A stretch of DNA of 43,284 nt from JANLHG01 sp964359745 (GTDB lineage: Bacteria; Patescibacteriota; Minisyncoccia; Phycocordibacterales; PALSA-1337), in NCBI GenBank assembly GCA_964359745.1, contig CAYHTR010000001.1, forward strand, positions 1 through 43,284. Direction: 5' to 3'. Below the pieces are notes generated by a model. The model saw nothing but the letters and a program-made list of their open reading frames with translations. It was not told the origin of the DNA and did no database searches. Shown one piece after another: positions 23,197 through 30,789 of this stretch (its first letter is position 1; every line of letters starts with the position of its first letter). The translations under genes and the position numbers were made by a program.

Positions 23197-23216
23197 ATTA
23201 TAGCATATGATATACT
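23197..23216. promoter_or_regulatory. Overlapping divergent promoters for cysS and the S41 protease
   Basis: Minus strand TGcTATAAT (hexamer 23202-23197) and plus strand TGaTATACT (hexamer 23211-23216) are only 8 bp apart, so polymerases must compete. Both put the transcription start within about 5 nt of the ATG. Confidence 0.55.
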
Positions 23217-23226
23217 GTTTTAAATT

Positions 23227-24414
23227 ATGGATAATAAATATTATAAGCATCTTTCGTCGGTGATTGTAGCGATAATTGTATTAGGTCTAACATTTATGGC
23301 TGGTGCTTATGCTGGTTCTAAAAATGAAATACGAACCGCAAATGTTAATTCAATTGATCTTTCTTCGTTTTGGAAAGAATGGTCACTTTTAAAAGAAAAA
23401 TATGTTTCTTCAAAACCTATTCCTAACGATCAAGAAAAAATTTATGGAGCGATGCAAGGGTTAGCCAGTTCACTAGGTGATCCTTATACGGTATTTTTCC
23501 CTCCCAAAGAATCAAAAATTTTTGAAGGTGATATAGCGGGGAATTTTGAAGGTGTGGGTATGGAAGTTGCTCTTAAAGATGGAGTGTTGACTGTGGTTGC
23601 ACCACTTAAAGGTAGTCCTGCAAAAAAAGCGGGAATTAAATCTGGGGATAAAATTCTCAAAATAAATGCCACCAGTACTGCTGATATATCTGTTGATAAA
23701 GCAGTAAATATCATAAGGGGGAAAAAGGGAACTGAAATTGTTTTAAATGTTTTTCGTGAAGGTATTAAGGCACCATTTGATGTAAAAATAATTAGAGATG
23801 TTATTGATTTGCCTACTATTGACGCTGAATTGCGAAAGGATGGTATTTTTGTAATTAAATTATATAGTTTTTCTGCTAATGCTCCGGATTTATTTCGAAA
23901 CGCTTTAAGAAAATTGTATGAATCTGGTTCTAAAAAACTTGTCCTTGATCTTCGTGGTAATCCTGGTGGTTATCTTGATGCAGCTGTTGATATGGCTAGT
24001 TGGTTTTTACCGAGCGGAAAAGTTGTAGTGACCGAAGATTTTGGCAAAAATGGTGAAAATAAAGTATATAGAAGCAAAGGTTATAATGTTTTTCCAAATA
24101 TCCATTTTATTATTTTGGCAGATGGCGGTTCAGCTTCAGCGTCAGAGATTTTAGCTGGAGCATTACAAGAACATGGTATCGCTAAATTAGTTGGCACAAA
24201 AACATTTGGAAAAGGTTCCGTTCAAGAACTTGTTCCAATTACTTCTGACACATCGCTCAAAATAACGGTTGCAAGGTGGCTTACTCCAAACGGTAATTCT
24301 ATTTCAGAAGGGGGTTTAAAACCCGATTATGAAGTTAAAATATCTCAAACAGATATAGACAAAAAAGTTGATCCTCAAATGGATAAAGCAGTAGAGTTGC
24401 TAAAGATTTATTGA
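23227..24414 (+). CDS. ctpA: S41 family C-terminal processing peptidase
   Basis: 395 residues. Signal anchor at about 11-30; PDZ domain at about 105-185 (AGNFEGVGMEVALKDGVLTV, PAKKAGIKSGDKILKINATST). The protease core has LDLRGNPGGYLD, DGGSASASEILAG with the catalytic Ser (301-307) and TKTFGKGSVQ with the general-base Lys329. It cleaves C-terminal ends of proteins outside the membrane. C-terminal peptidoglycan-binding domains of longer homologues are absent. Precedes rplI and gltX on the same strand. Confidence 0.94.
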   Translation: MDNKYYKHLSSVIVAIIVLGLTFMAGAYAGSKNEIRTANVNSIDLSSFWKEWSLLKEKYVSSKPIPNDQEKIYGAMQGLASSLGDPYTVFFPPKESKIFEGDIAGNFEGVGMEVALKDGVLTVVAPLKGSPAKKAGIKSGDKILKINATSTADISVDKAVNIIRGKKGTEIVLNVFREGIKAPFDVKIIRDVIDLPTIDAELRKDGIFVIKLYSFSANAPDLFRNALRKLYESGSKKLVLDLRGNPGGYLDAAVDMASWFLPSGKVVVTEDFGKNGENKVYRSKGYNVFPNIHFIILADGGSASASEILAGALQEHGIAKLVGTKTFGKGSVQELVPITSDTSLKITVARWLTPNGNSISEGGLKPDYEVKISQTDIDKKVDPQMDKAVELLKIY

Positions 24415-24432
24415 AATGATAAGGTTTAATGT

Positions 24433-24879
24433 ATGAAAATAATTTTACTAAAAGATACGCCCAAAGTAGGTAAAAAATATGATATTAAGGACATTTCCGA
24501 CGGATATGCTTTAAATCTTCTTATACCAAAAGGATTTGTCGAAGTTGCTACAGATAAGTCCATAAAAAGAGTTTCATTAGAAAAATCAAAAGATGATGTG
24601 GAGAAAAAAATTCAAGAAGATTTACTTTTGAAAAATCTAAATGATATGAACGGTATTGTAATAGAAATGTCTGGTAAAGCTAGTGAGAAAGGACATCTTT
24701 TTGCTGGAATTCATAGCGTAGAAATTGCTCCAGAAATTACTAGACAAACTCGACTTATTATTTCTCCAGAGTTTATCAAATTAGATAAACCAATTAAAGA
24801 AGTTGGCGACCATGAAATTACAGTTCAAGTGCAAGATAAAACAGTAAAATTCAAGCTCAAAATTACAGCTTCAAATTAG
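24433..24879 (+). CDS. rplI: Large-subunit ribosomal protein bL9
   Basis: 148 residues: MKIILLKDTPKVGKKYDIKDISDGYALNLLIPKGFVEVAT is the conserved rRNA-binding N-domain, followed by the long helix and a C-domain (GHLFAGIHSVEI, KLDKPIKEVGDHEITVQV). Some CPR lineages lack bL9, so its presence is a useful clue for placement, consistent with Parcubacteria-type groups. Confidence 0.96.
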   Translation: MKIILLKDTPKVGKKYDIKDISDGYALNLLIPKGFVEVATDKSIKRVSLEKSKDDVEKKIQEDLLLKNLNDMNGIVIEMSGKASEKGHLFAGIHSVEIAPEITRQTRLIISPEFIKLDKPIKEVGDHEITVQVQDKTVKFKLKITASN

Positions 24880-24885
24880 TTTTTG

Positions 24886-24894
24886 TGTTATTAT
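24886..24894 (+). promoter_or_regulatory. Extended -10 (TGtTATTAT) placing gltX transcription start at its ATG
   Basis: Last base of the hexamer at 24894; seven nt later is 24901, the A of the gltX start codon. One of the clearest leaderless cases in the window. Confidence 0.5.
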
Positions 24895-24900
24895 ACTGGT

Positions 24901-26226
24901 ATGAAAGTCATTACCAGATTTGCGCCATCACCTACGGGATTTTTGCATATTGGTGGAGTGAGAACCGCTCTTTTCAATATTATTTTTGCAAAAAAAAATA
25001 ATGGCAAAGTTATCTTGCGAATTGAAGATACTGATAAGATTCGTTCAACTAAAGAATATGAAAGAAGTATCATCGATTCTTTTAAATGGTTTGGTTTTTT
25101 ATTTGATGAAAATTTTAAACAATCCGATAGGGAAGAGGTTTATAAAAAATATCTTAAAAAACTTATAGAACAAAATAAGGCTTATATATCAAAAGAAACA
25201 CCGAAAGAAGAAGGGGACAGAGATGAAGTAATTCGTTTTAAAAATCCCAATAAAAAAATAAAATTTACAGACTTAATACGGGGTGAAATTGAATTTGATA
25301 CTACAGAATTAGGTGATTTTATTATTGCAAAGTCGTTAAAAGAACCAATTTACCACCTTGCAGTAGTTATCGATGATTTTGAAATGGGTATTACGCATAT
25401 TATTCGTGGAGAGGAACATATTTCAAATACACCGCGACAAATTCTTATTCAGGAAGCTATTGGAGCTGTTCGACCGATTTATGCTCATTTACCTCTAATT
25501 TTAGCCACAGACAAGTCAAAACTTTCAAAAAGAAAACATGGCGAAAGTGTGTCTATTAATTTTTATAAAGAAAAAGGTTATTTACCGGAAGCTATAATAA
25601 ATTATCTTGCTCTTCTTGGTTGGAATCCAGGGACAGAGCAGGAAATTTTTAGTATGAATGAGCTTATTAAACAATTTGATTTTGTTAAAGTTCAGAAAAG
25701 CGGAGCAATTTTTAATATTGAAAAACTCAATTGGATTAATAAGGAATATCTTAAAAAACTTGATAAAAAAACATTATTTAATGAAGTTAAAATAAGAATA
25801 GAAAAAAAATATAAATGTGTTGATGAATATCTAGAAAAACTATTACCAATTATTCTTGACCGCATTAGTATTTTTTCTGATATAGATACAATGATTGAAT
25901 TAGGGGAGTTAGATTATTTTTTTAATGAGCCAAAATATGCAAAAGAAAAATTATTCTGGAAGAATGAAAATGACTCTCAAAAAACAATAATCTATCTTAG
26001 AAAAATTATAGAAATTATTAGTAAAATAGGTGATTGGAAGGACGATGTAATTAAGACTTCGATAATGTCTTATGCTGAAAAAGAAGGGAAGGGAGGCGTG
26101 CTTTGGCCAGTGCGATATGCGCTTTCAGGAAAAGATAAATCACCAGACCCTTTTACGCTTATATTCGTATTGGGAAAAGAAAAAACTATAGCAAGAATTG
26201 AAAATGCGATTAATATATTATCATAA
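24901..26226 (+). CDS. gltX: Glutamyl-tRNA synthetase
   Basis: 441 residues from ATG 24901; an in-frame TTG at 24883 overlaps the promoter box and is rejected. ITRFAPSPTGFLHIGGVRTALFN carries the HIGH motif and KLSKRKHGESVS the KMSKS motif. RGEEHISNTPRQI and YLALLGWNPG are GluRS blocks. If no separate GlnRS is present it may be non-discriminating, charging tRNA-Gln for GatCAB (inference). The last 23 bases overlap the next gene. Confidence 0.96.
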   Translation: MKVITRFAPSPTGFLHIGGVRTALFNIIFAKKNNGKVILRIEDTDKIRSTKEYERSIIDSFKWFGFLFDENFKQSDREEVYKKYLKKLIEQNKAYISKETPKEEGDRDEVIRFKNPNKKIKFTDLIRGEIEFDTTELGDFIIAKSLKEPIYHLAVVIDDFEMGITHIIRGEEHISNTPRQILIQEAIGAVRPIYAHLPLILATDKSKLSKRKHGESVSINFYKEKGYLPEAIINYLALLGWNPGTEQEIFSMNELIKQFDFVKVQKSGAIFNIEKLNWINKEYLKKLDKKTLFNEVKIRIEKKYKCVDEYLEKLLPIILDRISIFSDIDTMIELGELDYFFNEPKYAKEKLFWKNENDSQKTIIYLRKIIEIISKIGDWKDDVIKTSIMSYAEKEGKGGVLWPVRYALSGKDKSPDPFTLIFVLGKEKTIARIENAINILS

Positions 26227-27505
26227 ATGGAAAATTTTAATTGTTGGAGCAATGGCTTTTGTCTTATCGTTTGGAAATATTACTTATGCGGATAAAGCCC
26301 AAGAACTTAAACAAAAAATAGATGAACAAAATAATTTACTTAGTCAGTTAAAACAAGAAATAGTTCAATACCAAATTCAAGTGGATGCGATATCAAATCA
26401 AGCAAACACTCTCAAAAGTACTGTTGATGGACTGGAAATCACGCGAAAAAAATTGCTTAAAGATATACAAATAACTCAAAATAAAATTCAAACCACCAAT
26501 CTTGTTATAGAGCAGTTACAACTTGATATAGGTGATAAAAATAATAAGATTGATACAGATATTAAAGTTATTAGTCGGACTTTTTATAAAATAAATACTG
26601 AAGAGTCAAAATCACTTATTGAAACACTTATCGAATTTGATGATATGGGAAAATTTTGGAATGGATTAGAGAATTTGTCTCAGTTCCAATTGACTTTAAG
26701 AAATACTATAAAAGATTTGAAAAATGCAAAAATTAATCTTGAACAAAATAAAATTGATTCAGAAAAAAAGAAAAGTGAACTAATAAATTTTACTAATCAA
26801 TTAAAAGGGCAGACAAAATCTGTAGAAGCCACAAAAAAAGAAAAAGCTGACCTTCTTGCTCAAACAAAGAACGAAGAAGTGAATTATAAAAAATTACTAG
26901 AAGACAAAAAAGCTGCTGCTAAGGCTTTTGAAGATGATTTAGCGAATTTGGAGCAGGAATTAAGAATTATTATTGATCCTAGTAGTTTACCAAAAACTGG
27001 CTCTGGTGTTTTACACTGGCCACTTGATAAGGTTTATATCACTCAATACTTTGGCAATACATCTTTTGCTACTAAAAATCCGCAAACATATAATGGGCAA
27101 GGTCATAAAGGTATTGATTTTCGGGCAACCACAGGTACTTTGGTAAGGTCCGTCTTGTTTGGGACTGTTGTAGAGATAGGTGATACGAACATATTACCGA
27201 GTTGTTACTCTTATGGAAAATGGATTCTTATTCGTCACAATAACGGGCTTTCAACGATTTATGCGCATCTTTCATCACAAATAGTTAGTGCTGGGCAGGA
27301 AGTAAAAACAGGAGATATTATCGGCTATAGTGGTTATACTGGAAATGTTCTTCCACCTGGTCCAGCTGGCGCTCATTTGCATTTTGGTGTTTACGCTACT
27401 CAAGGTGTGGAAATAGCCCCTCTAGTAAATAGTATAAATTGTAAAAATATTCGTATTCCAGTAGCTCCTCAAAAAGCATATCTTAATCCACTTTCTTATT
27501 TATGA
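26204..27505 (+). CDS. M23/LytM peptidase with coiled-coil (EnvC/NlpD-like)
   Basis: 433 residues from ATG 26204. Signal peptide (KILIVGAMAFVLSFGNITYA). A long coiled coil (about 30-270) rich in Glu/Lys/Gln is followed by a LytM domain with HKGIDFRA (H-x3-D zinc ligands) and GAHLHFGVYA (H-x-H). Because all zinc ligands are visible, it may be an active endopeptidase, unlike degenerate EnvC activators. It likely cuts peptidoglycan cross-links at division. It overlaps gltX. Confidence 0.92.
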   Translation: MRLIYYHKWKILIVGAMAFVLSFGNITYADKAQELKQKIDEQNNLLSQLKQEIVQYQIQVDAISNQANTLKSTVDGLEITRKKLLKDIQITQNKIQTTNLVIEQLQLDIGDKNNKIDTDIKVISRTFYKINTEESKSLIETLIEFDDMGKFWNGLENLSQFQLTLRNTIKDLKNAKINLEQNKIDSEKKKSELINFTNQLKGQTKSVEATKKEKADLLAQTKNEEVNYKKLLEDKKAAAKAFEDDLANLEQELRIIIDPSSLPKTGSGVLHWPLDKVYITQYFGNTSFATKNPQTYNGQGHKGIDFRATTGTLVRSVLFGTVVEIGDTNILPSCYSYGKWILIRHNNGLSTIYAHLSSQIVSAGQEVKTGDIIGYSGYTGNVLPPGPAGAHLHFGVYATQGVEIAPLVNSINCKNIRIPVAPQKAYLNPLSYL

Positions 27506-27520
27506 TATAATCAAACTTAT

Positions 27521-27763
27521 ATGTATAAAATTAACTCACAGAAAGGATTTATAAAAATGATTTTAATTATTGTGATTGCTCTTCTTATATTGAGTTATTA
27601 TGGATTTGATATTGAAAAAACGATCAAGAGTCCATTAACTCAAAAAAACCTTAATTATATTCAACAAATATCTTTGTCTGTGTGGCAGAATATTCTCAAG
27701 GCACCAATAATGTATATATGGAATCTTTCTACAAACCTTATTAAAAGTAAAATAGGGTCATAA
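27521..27763 (+). CDS. Small membrane protein, unknown function
   Basis: 80 residues: a basic N-terminus (INSQKGFIK), one helix (MILIIVIALLILSYYGF), then a polar tail with FDIEKTIKSPLTQKN. This arrangement recurs in Parcubacteria-type genomes but has no named function. TATAAT (27506-27511) ends 10 nt before the ATG. Terminated by the hairpin at 27791. Confidence 0.65.
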   Translation: MYKINSQKGFIKMILIIVIALLILSYYGFDIEKTIKSPLTQKNLNYIQQISLSVWQNILKAPIMYIWNLSTNLIKSKIGS

Positions 27764-27790
27764 AAGATATATTGTGCGACACTGGTATAC

Positions 27791-27838
27791 AAACAAAAAC
27801 AGCTCTTCCCTATTTAGGTGAGCTGTTTTTGTTTTTTT
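27791..27838. terminator. Bidirectional terminator between convergent genes
   Basis: A perfect 15-bp stem: AAACAAAAACAGCTC with GAGCTGTTTTTGTTT (27820-27834), with a CCT/AGG pair in the loop. T-runs exist on both strands. Confidence 0.9.
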
Positions 27839-27847
27839 ACGCACATC

Positions 27848-28285
27848 TTATTTTTTAGCTAGATTTGATGTTTCGACATACTTACCCCAACATTTTCGAG
27901 ATGAGCTCCATGGAGCTGTTCCAGATTTATCATAAATTACTTTCGCGTATTCAAGATTTCCATCAACTGAGTAAATGTCTATAGCAAGTTTTTTAGCTTG
28001 ATCTAGATGGTAAAATTCGTTGATTTGCATTACTCCCACATCAGACCTGTTAGCTTTACCTCTTATCACTTTCCCATTCTTATTGAATTGTGTGAATCTT
28101 GATTCACATTTGGCAATTTCCGCAAGAATAGGTGTGTCTTTATAATACTCTCTAGTGTATTGTTCTAGATTTGAATTAGTAGTTTCTTGTTTAATTGATA
28201 TAGTTGTCGCTGAGTTTTCAATCGCTTGTGGCGAACCATAAAGCGATGAAAGAATCATAACGGCGCTTGTTGTTATCTCTATCAT
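27848..28285 (-). CDS. Lysozyme-like transglycosylase (SLT-type) domain protein
   Basis: 145 residues. A short N-terminal hydrophobic segment is followed by ILAEIAKCESRFTQFNKNG, where Glu in C-E-S-R-F is the expected catalytic acid. VGVMQINEFYHLDQAKKLAID is the Q-I-N block, and YDKSGTAPWSSSRKCWGKY the end. Such enzymes cleave glycan strands of peptidoglycan. The domain is small. It has the best -35/-10 promoter in this part of the window and a hairpin leader (see 28293). Confidence 0.85.
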   Translation of the reverse strand: MIEITTSAVMILSSLYGSPQAIENSATTISIKQETTNSNLEQYTREYYKDTPILAEIAKCESRFTQFNKNGKVIRGKANRSDVGVMQINEFYHLDQAKKLAIDIYSVDGNLEYAKVIYDKSGTAPWSSSRKCWGKYVETSNLAKK

Positions 28286-28292
28286 AAATAAA

Positions 28293-28331
28293 AAGTGAGG
28301 TTTATATAGTGTTATCTACTTCGCCTCACTT
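28293..28331 (-). promoter_or_regulatory. 5' leader hairpin with U-run before the SLT gene
   Basis: On the minus strand the predicted transcript starts at about 28333 and at once forms AAGTGAGG...CCTCACTT, followed by TTTATTT and then the ATG. It looks like an intrinsic terminator placed within the leader, thus a possible attenuator, or a 5' stabilising hairpin. Confidence 0.45.
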
Positions 28332-28339
28332 ATATTAGT

Positions 28340-28368
28340 ATGATAGCATTTCTTGCACTATATGTCAA
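28340..28368 (-). promoter_or_regulatory. Consensus promoter of the SLT gene
   Basis: TTGACA (28368-28363), exact 17-nt spacer, extended -10 TGcTATCAT (hexamer 28345-28340). Confidence 0.75.
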
Positions 28369-28400
28369 TAGATAAACTGACCAAATGTTCCCAAATACCC

Positions 28401-28547
28401 TTATTTTACAATAGTAATTGGTACTTTATGGTGTAATAAAATAGACAATCGTCCAAGTCCAAATGAGGCAAAAGCCACTAAAACGATAATTATAGGGATA
28501 AATACCTTCGGTGATTTGCATTTTTCAAAGATTTCTTTTATACTCAT
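28401..28547 (-). CDS. Small single-span membrane protein
   Basis: 48 residues: MSIKEIFEKCKSPKV, one helix (FIPIIIVLVAFASFGLGRL), then a short tail. FGLGRLS after the helix recurs at the N-terminus of envelope proteins in related genomes, so this may be a shortened relative. It lies upstream of, and in the same direction as, the SLT gene, divergent from rpmA. Confidence 0.5.
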   Translation of the reverse strand: MSIKEIFEKCKSPKVFIPIIIVLVAFASFGLGRLSILLHHKVPITIVK

Positions 28548-28569
28548 AGAATAATCATTATAACATTAT

Positions 28570-28842
28570 ATGGCAACTAAAAAAGCGGCAGGTTCAACTA
28601 AAAACGGCAGAGATTCAGGTCCTCAATATCTGGGTATTAAAGTTACTGCTGGCGAAATAGCTCAAATTGGCGATGTGTTAGTAAGACAACGAGGTACTGT
28701 TGTTATGGCGGGTAGGAATGTTGGACTTGGAAAAGACCATACACTTTTCGCATTAAAAGACGGCAAAGTTGAATATAAAAATAAAAGAAAAATGAATTTT
28801 GATAATTCAAACTCTACACGCAAAATCGTTCACATTATATAA
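28570..28842 (+). CDS. rpmA: Large-subunit ribosomal protein bL27
   Basis: 90 residues: MATKKAAGSTKNGRDSGPQYLGIK and RQRGTVVMAGRNVGLGKDHTLFALKDG are the bL27 blocks. The N-terminus starts directly with ATKKAAGST, so no cleaved extension is needed to reach the peptidyl-transferase centre. Ten nt upstream of tsaD. The ATG lies 6 nt after a TATAAC box. Confidence 0.96.
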   Translation: MATKKAAGSTKNGRDSGPQYLGIKVTAGEIAQIGDVLVRQRGTVVMAGRNVGLGKDHTLFALKDGKVEYKNKRKMNFDNSNSTRKIVHII

Positions 28843-28851
28843 GAAATTAAT

Positions 28852-29925
28852 ATGAAAATACTTGGCATAGAAACAAGCTGTGACGAAACAGCGCTTGCTT
28901 TACTTGAAGCAAAAGAAGAAAATGGTAAGATTTATTTTAAAGTACTAGATAATATAATACATTCTCAAGTCCCATTTCATAAATTATACGGTGGAGTTGT
29001 GCCTATGATAGCAAAGAGAGAACACGCAAAAAATCTAAAACCATTACTAGAAAAACTTATCTCGTCCCCTATCACTTCAACAAAACCAGATATTGATGCT
29101 ATAGCTGTGACATATGGACCAGGTCTTGAACCAGCATTGTGGGTTGGTATTGATTTTGCAAAAAATTTAGGTGACTTATGGAACATTCCAGTAATTCCTA
29201 CAAATCATATGGAAGGACATATTATGGCTTCTCTAATACCATCAGATATGCTTCACGCTTCACGCTTCACGCTTCACGACATCCAATTCCCCGCTCTGGC
29301 TTTGCTTATTAGTGGTGGACATACAGAACTTATTTTAATTGAAGATTGGATGAAATATAAAATTATAGGACAAACACGAGACGATGCTGTTGGTGAGGCA
29401 TTCGATAAGGTTGCAAGACTTTTAGGATTATCTTATCCGGGTGGACCGCAAATATCAAAACTAGCTGAAGAAGATCGTCTAGAAAGAAAAATAGCAGAAA
29501 AATGGCATTTGCCAAGACCGATGATTCATTCAAAGGATTATGATTTCTCTTTTTCAGGACTAAAAACGGCAGTGCTTTATACTATTGGTGGAATTGATAA
29601 ATCAAAAAATCTAAAATGGAAAGAAGAAATTGCTAGAGAATTTGAAGATGCCGTTACAGAAGTCCTCGTACATAAAACAGAAAAAGCTATTGATGAGTTT
29701 AATATTCGAACTTTAATTGTTGGCGGTGGTGTTATTGCTAATCTAAAAATTAGAGAAACGCTAAAAAAGTTAGGTGAAGAAAATAAAATTTATGTATTGT
29801 TCCCTACCCAACAACTTTCCACAGACAATGCATTGATGATTGCATTAGCTGGTTATTTTAATCTTAACAACAAAATATCCGATATAAATTTTAAAGCAAT
29901 CGGTAATCTTAAACTGGCTTATTAA
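28852..29925 (+). CDS. tsaD: tRNA N6-threonylcarbamoyladenosine transferase subunit TsaD
   Basis: 357 residues. ILGIETSCDETALALLE opens the ASKHA fold, then MIAKREHAKNL (metal His), NHMEGHIMASL (second His), LLISGGHTELIL, DDAVGEAFDKVARLLGLSYPGG and DYDFSFSGLKTAVLY. It completes t6A37 on ANN-decoding tRNAs, with TsaB/C/E. A tandem heptamer (29250-29277) encodes an apparent insertion, MLHASRFTLHD, between the His and SGGH motifs. Its 3' end overlaps the convergent gene by 17 nt. Confidence 0.96.
   Translation: MKILGIETSCDETALALLEAKEENGKIYFKVLDNIIHSQVPFHKLYGGVVPMIAKREHAKNLKPLLEKLISSPITSTKPDIDAIAVTYGPGLEPALWVGIDFAKNLGDLWNIPVIPTNHMEGHIMASLIPSDMLHASRFTLHDIQFPALALLISGGHTELILIEDWMKYKIIGQTRDDAVGEAFDKVARLLGLSYPGGPQISKLAEEDRLERKIAEKWHLPRPMIHSKDYDFSFSGLKTAVLYTIGGIDKSKNLKWKEEIAREFEDAVTEVLVHKTEKAIDEFNIRTLIVGGGVIANLKIRETLKKLGEENKIYVLFPTQQLSTDNALMIALAGYFNLNNKISDINFKAIGNLKLAY
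29250..29277. repeat. Tandem heptamer (GCTTCAC)x4 inside tsaD
   Basis: Four exact copies of GCTTCAC, not in phase with codons. A near-identical three-copy tract lies in fmt (12398-12420, opposite strand). Confidence 0.8.
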
Positions 29926-30571
29926 AATCGTCATCATTTTTGCCGGTTACCATTAGATAAATTACAATCGCTAGAAGAATAAGAAGTATTACAAGAGCAA
30001 AAGGTGATGAGAATATATTTCGTAATATATTACTTGACGTTGAACTTATACCAACGACGTCAGCATAATTATCATTAGTTGAGGTGCTAATAAAGATGTT
30101 ATTATCTTCTGTTGTTATAATATTTTCAGTAGAACTAGCATTACTAGTGATAATTGTAGTAGCAATAATACTTGAAGAGATAATTGATTTTTCTGAATCT
30201 GTATAAGGTGTCTTTATTCCACAATACAATTCGTTAATTGTGTTTCTCGTTGTTATATAAACATAACCAGTTGGTGATGTAATTCCCCATGGGGCCAATA
30301 TTCTATCTTTATACTTCACTTGAAACCGCTCTACAGCTTGTTTTGTCTCCATTCTGAAAATACCATTTGTGGATAAATTTTCACCTTCATGAGAATTAAG
30401 AAATAGTTGTAAACGCATAACATCTCTGCTTACACTTTCTGAACCAAATACAAGGTAATTCTGTATATAATTACATTTAGAATCTGAAGTTGTTTCTAAC
30501 GCAAATACAGTTTGAGATCCAAGAATTAGGAAGATAAATGCTATAAAGGCTATACCGTAATGTTTTTTCAT
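29909..30571 (-). CDS. Peptidoglycan-binding domain protein with C-terminal membrane anchor
   Basis: 220 residues. Signal peptide (FIAFIFLILGSQTVFA); PG_binding_1 domain at about 48-120 (RDVMRLQLFLNSHEGENLSTNGIFRMETKQAVERFQVKYKD, then APWGITSPTGYVYITTRNTINELYC). A Ser/Thr-rich linker follows, and a C-terminal helix (FALVILLILLAIVIYLMV). This layout is common in Parcubacteria-type surface proteins. It probably ties membrane to wall or displays a cell-surface head. Confidence 0.88.
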   Translation of the reverse strand: MKKHYGIAFIAFIFLILGSQTVFALETTSDSKCNYIQNYLVFGSESVSRDVMRLQLFLNSHEGENLSTNGIFRMETKQAVERFQVKYKDRILAPWGITSPTGYVYITTRNTINELYCGIKTPYTDSEKSIISSSIIATTIITSNASSTENIITTEDNNIFISTSTNDNYADVVGISSTSSNILRNIFSSPFALVILLILLAIVIYLMVTGKNDDDFNKPV

Positions 30572-30602
30572 ATATAGTTAATCTAATACTTATGATTTTT
30601 AA

Positions 30603-30618
30603 GTCAATGTTTATTGAC
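30603..30618. promoter_or_regulatory. Inverted repeat GTCAAT-gttt-ATTGAC
   Basis: Perfect 6-bp arms in the divergent region between the PG-binding gene and valS; candidate protein-binding site. Confidence 0.35.
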
Positions 30619-30626
30619 TGATATAT

Positions 30627-30701
30627 AAAGGACACTATAAGACAAGTTAAAGGACATTATTAAATTAATAAATGTTTAAAGGTCTTTATAAAGGACATTA
30701 T
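30627..30701 (+). repeat. Three phased direct repeats AAAGGACATTAT
   Basis: AAAGGACACTAT at 30627, AAAGGACATTAT at 30649 and again at 30690. Spacings of 22 and 41 bases place them near the same helix face. A partial copy (AAAGGTC) lies at 30678. They lie upstream of the valS promoter. Confidence 0.6.
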
Positions 30702-30771
30702 TTAAAAATTACAATTATTTCGCAAAACACTTATAAAACAATGTAAATAGCTTTTATATACCCTCTTTCTC

Positions 30772-30780
30772 TGTTATTAT
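30772..30780 (+). promoter_or_regulatory. Extended -10 (TGtTATTAT) of valS
   Basis: The hexamer ends 10 nt before the ATG at 30790, so the leader is about 3 nt. Confidence 0.5.
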
Positions 30781-30789
30781 ATATATGTT

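Noticed and set aside
30627..30701. Direct repeats considered as a CRISPR array or plasmid iterons
   Set aside because: Only three 12-nt units with 10- and 29-nt spacing, no cas or rep genes; better read as operator-like boxes. No CRISPR array is seen anywhere in the window.
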